Source: Muribaculaceae bacterium Isolate-037 (Harlan) (GTDB lineage Bacteria; Bacteroidota; Bacteroidia; Bacteroidales; Muribaculaceae). Taken from it: a stretch of 64,000 nt of DNA. The position numbers and the translations under genes are program-made. Position 1 is the first letter of the stretch. Each line of letters begins with the position of its first letter. Below, in pieces: positions 59,505 to 64,000 of this stretch. The DNA is taken from assembly GCA_003762615.1 (NCBI GenBank), contig RIAZ01000022.1, positions 1 to 64,000 on the forward strand, in the 5' to 3' direction. The notes beneath the pieces are model-generated. The model made no database searches, was not told the DNA's origin, and saw only the letters and a program-made list of their open reading frames with translations.

Positions 59505-60698
59505 ATGATGCAGATTTCTCAACGTATCCAAGCTTTGGCTCCATCAGCCACACTCGCCATGTCGCAGAAAAGCGCAGAACTAAAGGCTGCAGGTGTGGAC
59601 GTTATCAACATGTCGGTCGGTGAGCCGGATTTCGACACTCCCGACTTCATCAAGGAGGCGGCTAAAAAAGCCATTGACGATAATTTTTCCCGCTATACTC
59701 CCGTGCCGGGCTATCTCTCGCTAAGGAAGGCTATTGCAGGGAAACTTCTGCGTGAAAATAAAATTGAGTTCGCTCCCGAACAGATAGTGGTCGGAAACGG
59801 TGCGAAGCAGGAGCTTTGCAACGTGCTGCTCGCCTGCATCAATCCGGGCGACGAGGTGATTATACCCGTGCCGGCGTGGGTAAGCTATGTGGAGATGGTG
59901 AAACTTGCCGAGGGCGTAACCGTGCAGGTGTATGCCGGTGTGGAAAGCGATTTCAAGATCACTCCCGAACAGCTTGAGAAGGCTATCACTCCCAAGACAA
60001 GGATGATTATGCTCAACTCCCCTTCTAACCCTACCGGCAGCATCTACAGCTACGAGGAACTGAAGGGTCTCGCCGAGGTGCTTGCCAAATATCCCGACGT
60101 GATCATTCTCGCCGACGAGATATATGAGCACATCAACTTCACCGGCGAGGTGCACAGCATCTCCGAGTTTGAGTCTGTGCGCGCCAGGGTCGTGATTGTC
60201 AACGGTGTGTCGAAGGCATACGCCATGACAGGCTGGCGTATCGGCTACATGGCTGGTCCGCTCCCGATTGCGAAGGCTGTCACCAAACTTCAGGGACAGT
60301 ACACCTCCGGCGCGTCATCCATCGCGCAGAAAGCTGCCGAGGCTGCCTACAATGGTTCGCTCGAATGTGTTGAGACCATGCGCAAGGCATTTGAACGCCG
60401 CCGCGACCTCATCGTGAAACTTGCGAAAGAGATTCCGGGATGGATTACCAACGTGCCGCAGGGTGCCTTCTACCTCTTCCCTGAAGTGTCATCATTCATC
60501 GGCAAGAAATACGGCGACCGTGAGATCAAATGCAGCGGTGACTATGTGATGTACCTTCTCGAAGAGGCACACGTGGCATGTGTCGATGGTGAGGCATTCT
60601 GTGCTCCGGGCTACATGCGCCTGAGCTACGCAACATCCGACGACAACATCCGCGAGGCTATGCGCAGAATAAAAGAGGCGTCAGCAAAATTAGTCTAA
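59505..60698 (+). CDS. PLP-dependent aminotransferase (aspartate aminotransferase type)
   Basis: This 397-residue class I aminotransferase transfers amino groups between amino and keto acids. PLP-site motifs are visible: GNGAKQELCNVL, the NPTGSIYS loop, DEIYEHINF, and the Schiff-base lysine in VNGVSKAYAMTGWRIGYMAG. The C-terminal substrate arginine is in APGYMRLSYA. Length and layout match bacterial aspartate/prephenate aminotransferases. A second ATG at 59508 is an equally good start. Confidence 0.93.
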   Translation: MMQISQRIQALAPSATLAMSQKSAELKAAGVDVINMSVGEPDFDTPDFIKEAAKKAIDDNFSRYTPVPGYLSLRKAIAGKLLRENKIEFAPEQIVVGNGAKQELCNVLLACINPGDEVIIPVPAWVSYVEMVKLAEGVTVQVYAGVESDFKITPEQLEKAITPKTRMIMLNSPSNPTGSIYSYEELKGLAEVLAKYPDVIILADEIYEHINFTGEVHSISEFESVRARVVIVNGVSKAYAMTGWRIGYMAGPLPIAKAVTKLQGQYTSGASSIAQKAAEAAYNGSLECVETMRKAFERRRDLIVKLAKEIPGWITNVPQGAFYLFPEVSSFIGKKYGDREIKCSGDYVMYLLEEAHVACVDGEAFCAPGYMRLSYATSDDNIREAMRRIKEASAKLV

Positions 60699-60743
60699 GA
60701 ATCAACAACTTGGAATAATTGAAAATTTTATTTCAAAAAAATA

Positions 60744-60775
60744 TTTGCACGGTTAAAAAATTATTTATAACTTTG
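60744..60775 (+). promoter_or_regulatory. tRNA-Tyr promoter
   Basis: TTTG (60744-60747), 20 bp, TAACTTTG (60768-60775) is a textbook Bacteroidetes promoter 42 bp before the tRNA. Confidence 0.7.
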
Positions 60776-60817
60776 CAACGCAAATCAGCGGAACGGCTTC
60801 CGCTCCGCTGATAAGCT

Positions 60818-60900
60818 GGGCGAATACCAGAGTGGCCAAATGGGGCAGACTGTAAATCTGCTGGCTTATGCCTTCGGTGGTTCGAATCCATCTTCGCCCA
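60818..60900 (+). tRNA. tRNA-Tyr (GTA)
   Basis: This class II tRNA has acceptor GGGCGAA/TTCGCCC, D-arm CCAGAGTGGCCAAATGG, anticodon loop ACTGTAAAT with GTA, a variable arm and T-arm GGTTCGAATCC. CCA is not encoded. A GC-rich hairpin precedes it. Confidence 0.95.
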
Positions 60901-60939
60901 CTTACGACATCAATTCAATTATTGCACATAACGACTTAC

Positions 60940-60971
60940 AAAGGCGCATCCGTGAGGATTCGCCTTTTTTT
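60940..60971 (+). terminator. tRNA-Tyr terminator
   Basis: AAAGGCG-ATCC and GGAT-CGCCTTT form a stem with one interior mismatch and a GTGA loop, followed by seven T. Confidence 0.8.
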
Positions 60972-61029
60972 ACATCATGCACATCATGCCGTAACATCAT
61001 GCGCACAATGCCGCGACATCCTGGATCCA

Positions 61030-61076
61030 TTAGGCTGTCCCAGTAGTCCCAGCCGTCTTAGTAGTCATAGTAGTCC
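61030..61076. repeat. AGTAGTCCCAG-type degenerate repeat
   Basis: Units such as GTAGTCCCAG and TTAGTAGTCATAG repeat with a period of about 9-12 bp. They resemble the units in the array at 48822-49026, so both belong to one intergenic repeat type. Confidence 0.5.
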
Positions 61077-61121
61077 CAGCTATCCCGTGGTTAATCGTAT
61101 AAATCCGATTTACTGCACCAC

Positions 61122-61177
61122 AAAGAGCGCGGAGAACACAAAGTAATAATAAAAACTCCGTGTCCTCCGCGTTCTTT
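61122..61177. repeat. Imperfect 23-bp hairpin downstream of pfkA
   Basis: Bases 61122-61144 pair with 61155-61177 at 19 of 23 positions around a 10-nt loop, flanked by an outer CACCACA/TGTGGTG pair. It lies in the pfkA 3' region and may be its terminator; no T-tract follows. Confidence 0.5.
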
Positions 61178-61210
61178 TCAGTTATTTAAAACACTCTGTG
61201 GTGGCTTCGA

Positions 61211-62197
61211 TTAGATCGAGAGACGACGGAGTGTAGACATCAGCTCCCTGTTGATGGGTTTGTCGTTCTTGATCGCTTTCGTGAACGGCACGTAGACAAT
61301 CTCATCGTTCTTGATACCGATCATCACGTTGCGCTGGTCGTCAAGAAGCGCATCGACCGCAGCCGCACCCATACGTGAGGCAAGGATACGGTCGTAGGCT
61401 GTCGGTGAACCGCCACGCTGCAAGTGACCGAGGATAGACACACGCACGTCATAGTTGGGATATTCTTTCTTCACGCGCTCTGCAAGTCCCATCGCGCCAC
61501 CCGTGGACGGTGATTCAGCCACAAGCACGATCGATGAGTTCTTCGACTTACGGAATCCGTTTGCAATCAGCTCGTCAAGCTGATCCTCCTGAGTGGCAAC
61601 CTCCGGAATGATGGCGGCCTCCGCACCCGATGCGATCGCACCGTTAAGGGCAAGGAATCCGGCATCGCGTCCCATCACCTCTATAAAGAAAAGACGCTCA
61701 TGAGAAGTGGCAGTGTCGCGGATCTTATCGACGCAATCCATGATGGTGTTGAGCGCAGTGTCATAGCCAATGGTGGAATCCGTGCCGTAAAGGTCGTTGT
61801 CGATAGTGCCCGGAAGACCTATGATCTGGAACTGGAATTCATTTGCAAATATACGAGCACCGGTCAGCGATCCATCGCCACCGATGACCACGAGCGCACT
61901 TATGCCATGACGCTGAAGCACGTCGTAGGCACACTGACGCCCCTCCTTGGTCTGAAACTCCTTGCAACGCGCCGTCTTCAGTATAGTGCCGCCGCGCTGT
62001 ATGATATTGGATACGTTCTGGGTGGAAAATTCCTCTATCTCATCAGTAATCAAACCCTTGTAGCCTCGCATTATTCCAAACACCTTGAAGCCTGCAAAAA
62101 TTGCTGCACGCGTCACCGCCCTGATTGCGGCGTTCATGCCCGGCGCATCTCCTCCGGACGTCAGGATACCTATTGCTCTCTGTTCGTTTGCTTCCAT
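61211..62197 (-). CDS. pfkA: ATP-dependent 6-phosphofructokinase
   Basis: This 328-residue enzyme phosphorylates fructose-6-phosphate in glycolysis. Motifs are [16 protein letters not shown] (ATP-binding start), [33 protein letters not shown] (catalytic TIDND), [12 protein letters not shown] (MGR) and [15 protein letters not shown]. Length and order fit the bacterial PfkA type. It diverges from the HAD gene, and both -7 boxes lie in the gap. Confidence 0.95.
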   Translation of the reverse strand: MEANEQRAIGILTSGGDAPGMNAAIRAVTRAAIFAGFKVFGIMRGYKGLITDEIEEFSTQNVSNIIQRGGTILKTARCKEFQTKEGRQCAYDVLQRHGISALVVIGGDGSLTGARIFANEFQFQIIGLPGTIDNDLYGTDSTIGYDTALNTIMDCVDKIRDTATSHERLFFIEVMGRDAGFLALNGAIASGAEAAIIPEVATQEDQLDELIANGFRKSKNSSIVLVAESPSTGGAMGLAERVKKEYPNYDVRVSILGHLQRGGSPTAYDRILASRMGAAAVDALLDDQRNVMIGIKNDEIVYVPFTKAIKNDKPINRELMSTLRRLSI

Positions 62198-62341
62198 ATC
62201 TTTTATAAATATAAAATTTCAATATTCGGGATATTTTTCGGCTTCCGGCTACGGGCCGTCAGTTCGTAATCATCCGTAGATCCACGTCTTACGTCAGTAT
62301 ATTGCCTCCGACTTTGCAAGACATACGGTCCTCTTTTTTCA

Positions 62342-62373
62342 CAAAGTTAGCATTTTGTCGGGGAAGTGACAAA
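62342..62373 (-). promoter_or_regulatory. pfkA promoter
   Basis: On the minus strand TTTG (62370-62373), 20 bp, TAACTTTG (62342-62349). It would give a leader of about 140 nt before the pfkA ATG. Confidence 0.6.
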
Positions 62374-62382
62374 AAAATTCCG

Positions 62383-62390
62383 TAATTTTG
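62383..62390 (+). promoter_or_regulatory. -7 box of the HAD-ribF operon
   Basis: TAATTTTG matches TAnnTTTG and lies 46 bp before the HAD ATG. It is 10 bp from the divergent pfkA promoter, so the two promoters nearly overlap. Confidence 0.5.
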
Positions 62391-62436
62391 CAAATATTTA
62401 TCTTCTATTCTCCTTTGGTTTTCAATTTCATGTAGT

Positions 62437-63084
62437 ATGGAATCAATAAAGAACATAATTTTTGACCTCGGAGGCGTAGTCATTGATCTTGACCGCAGCC
62501 GTGCCGTCAAAGCTCTTTCCGATCTCGGCATAACGGACACGGCTCGACTCCTCGGTGAGTATGAACAGAAAGGTCCTTTCCTAAAACTTGAGACCGGCGA
62601 GATCACCACCTCTCAATTGTTTGACACGTTGATGCCGATGTGCCGACCGGGCACCTCTGCCACCGACATTCGTGACGCTTTTGAAAAATTCCTCGTTGAT
62701 CTACCCGCCGAACGGCTCGCAACCATACGCGAACTCCGCGAAAGAGGATTCCGGGTCTTTGTGTTGTCAAATACAAATCCCCTGATGTATAACCATTGGA
62801 TTGAGGAGAAATTCCGACAGGAGGGTGCCACCGTCAACGACTATTTTGACGGTATCGTAGTCTCATTCCAGGAACGCACATGCAAACCAGATCCACAGAT
62901 ATTCCTCAACCTCATAAAAAGATACGGGCTGGTGCCTTCGCAGACAATCATGCTTGATGATTCGGAGGCAAACTGCAAGGCTGCCATGTCGGTCGGACTG
63001 AATGCCCGGCAGATAAAGAAGGAGGGGAACGACTCGTTTAAATCAGTGTGTGAATATCTGCTGGAGAAAGGACCCGCGAAATGA
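62437..63084 (+). CDS. HAD-family hydrolase (phosphatase-like)
   Basis: This 215-residue HAD-superfamily protein has motif I IIFDLGGVVIDLD (a D-L-G-G variant common in small-molecule phosphatases of this family), motif II VFVLSNTN, and motif III/IV K then MLDDSEANCKAA. The substrate is unknown. It overlaps ribF by 4 nt, so a role in flavin phosphate metabolism is possible but only inferred from context. Confidence 0.9.
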   Translation: MESIKNIIFDLGGVVIDLDRSRAVKALSDLGITDTARLLGEYEQKGPFLKLETGEITTSQLFDTLMPMCRPGTSATDIRDAFEKFLVDLPAERLATIRELRERGFRVFVLSNTNPLMYNHWIEEKFRQEGATVNDYFDGIVVSFQERTCKPDPQIFLNLIKRYGLVPSQTIMLDDSEANCKAAMSVGLNARQIKKEGNDSFKSVCEYLLEKGPAK

Positions 63085-63959
63085 GTGACAAGGCCGCCGT
63101 CATCGGCACTTTCGACGGTGTCCATCTCGGACATATCGCAGTGCTCCACAAGCTCAAGGAGGAGGCTGACAACCGGGGGCTTACGCCAATCGCAATTACG
63201 TTTGACCGCCATCCTCTCGCGCTAATCGACCCTCAGCGGGCACCCAAAGCGATCACGTCAATACCAAAGAAAGAGGAGCTTATTCTACGATCCGGAGTAT
63301 TGCCGATCGTGATTCCGTTTGATGAGGAGCTTCGTGCCACTTCTGCCGAGGATTGGATGCTGCGCCTGAAGAGGGAGCATGACGTCAGGATGCTCGTGGT
63401 AGGATATGACACCACTTTCGGATGCGACGGAATAGCCTACTCCATATCCGACTACAAGCGACTCGGCGAGAGATTGGGCATAGAAGTGATAGAGGCTCCC
63501 TTCGTGCCGGGCATCAGCAGCTCCGCCATCAGGAAGGCTATAGCAAACGGTGAAATCAAGGAGGCAAACGATATGCTCGGACGACATTTCTCTTTATCAG
63601 GCATCGTAGTGGCTGGCAACAGGCTGGGGCGCACTATCGGATATCCCACCGCCAACATAATGCCCTCACCGGGTATCGTGGTGCCTGCCAACGGGGTATA
63701 TGCCGTAAAGATCACTCTCCCCGACGGGAAGAAAAGGGATGCAATGGTCAACATAGGGGTCAGACCCACTATAAGACGTGGAAACGAGAAGACCGTAGAA
63801 GCCCACATCATCGACTGGAATGGCGACCTTTACGGGAAATCTGTGACTCTCACGTTCTATTCCCGATTGAGAGACGAAATCGCCTTCAAATCAATCGACG
63901 CGCTGCGCAAGCAGCTTGATGCCGACCGTCTTGAAGTGATGAAATCGCTACGCAATTAA
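63081..63959 (+). CDS. ribF: Bifunctional riboflavin kinase/FAD synthetase
   Basis: This 292-residue enzyme makes FMN and FAD from riboflavin. The N-terminal nucleotidyltransferase part has GTFDGVHLGHIAVL and a later SSSAIRKAI. The C-terminal kinase part has GRTIGYPTANI and VNIGVRPTI. Its length is slightly under the usual ~305-315 residues, as it starts directly at the nucleotidyltransferase core. It ends 41 bp before the window edge. Confidence 0.94.
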   Translation: MSDKAAVIGTFDGVHLGHIAVLHKLKEEADNRGLTPIAITFDRHPLALIDPQRAPKAITSIPKKEELILRSGVLPIVIPFDEELRATSAEDWMLRLKREHDVRMLVVGYDTTFGCDGIAYSISDYKRLGERLGIEVIEAPFVPGISSSAIRKAIANGEIKEANDMLGRHFSLSGIVVAGNRLGRTIGYPTANIMPSPGIVVPANGVYAVKITLPDGKKRDAMVNIGVRPTIRRGNEKTVEAHIIDWNGDLYGKSVTLTFYSRLRDEIAFKSIDALRKQLDADRLEVMKSLRN

Positions 63960-64000
63960 TGGAATAAATGCAAAAATAACCGGTTTTTACGCAACTTATA

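Noticed and set aside
60980..61210. Small open frames after tRNA-Tyr
   Set aside because: They overlap the tRNA, its terminator and repeat sequence, and have no coding character.

Overview
The window looks like the chromosome of a gut Bacteroidales bacterium, most likely a Muribaculaceae (S24-7) relative. The reasons are the two SusC/SusD/SusE/SusF outer-membrane systems, the DUF4836, DUF4886, DUF2027-Smr and SusE/SusF families, a type IX secretion C-terminal sorting domain, and promoters that repeatedly match the Bacteroidetes -7 box TAnnTTTG with an upstream TTG/TTTG about 20 bp away. The family-level placement is inference.

Region 1 (about 436-16052) is an integrative and mobilizable element inserted in the 3' end of tRNA-Phe. 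It carries a tyrosine integrase, a RhuM-Fic protein, a one-directional operon of thirteen unrecognised genes (3302-11213) that mostly encode membrane or envelope proteins, an HTH protein, a DUF3987 P-loop protein, a probable oriT region, a MobC-like accessory protein and a MOBP-type relaxase. The element is bounded by a 13-bp direct repeat (436-448 and 16040-16052). Inside it a perfect 23-bp repeat lies near each end. Sequence left of the element (359-435) resembles the element's own right end, which suggests that a second related element, mostly outside the window, sits in tandem. The cargo operon is the most unusual part: four otherwise unlike genes begin with near-identical DNA (MKLTDKRFW-type N-termini), three of them overlap the preceding stop codon by exactly 17 nt, and a second repeated ribosome-binding junction starts two more.

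Region 2 (16394-31703) is ordinary chromosome: a polysaccharide flippase, a GIN-domain protein, DusB and an M16 peptidase on the minus strand, then a TPR/HTH lipoprotein regulator, a ClC channel, a TPR protein, RpoN (sigma-54), a coiled-coil membrane protein, a DUF4886 hydrolase-like protein, tRNA-Leu(CAA), a tiny alanine/proline-rich lipoprotein, a PAS protein and another coiled-coil membrane protein.

Region 3 (32016-55676) is mainly glycan uptake: a secreted GH13 amylase-family enzyme with a T9SS sorting tail, separated by DUF695, DUF2027-Smr, PhoH, SufB and a REP-associated transposase from two tandem sus-like operons (susC-susD-susE-susF, twice). The copies look like an old duplication; SusE and SusF of the first operon (40778-48416) each have one more module than those of the second (49032-55676). 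Both operons have a TTAAC-N3-GTTAA palindrome upstream of susC.

Region 4 (55978-63959) holds a DUF4836 lipoprotein gene with an ABC ATPase and FtsX-like permease, an aminotransferase, tRNA-Tyr(GTA), PfkA, a HAD phosphatase and RibF. Several intergenic gaps hold large hairpins or degenerate short-period repeats rather than genes.
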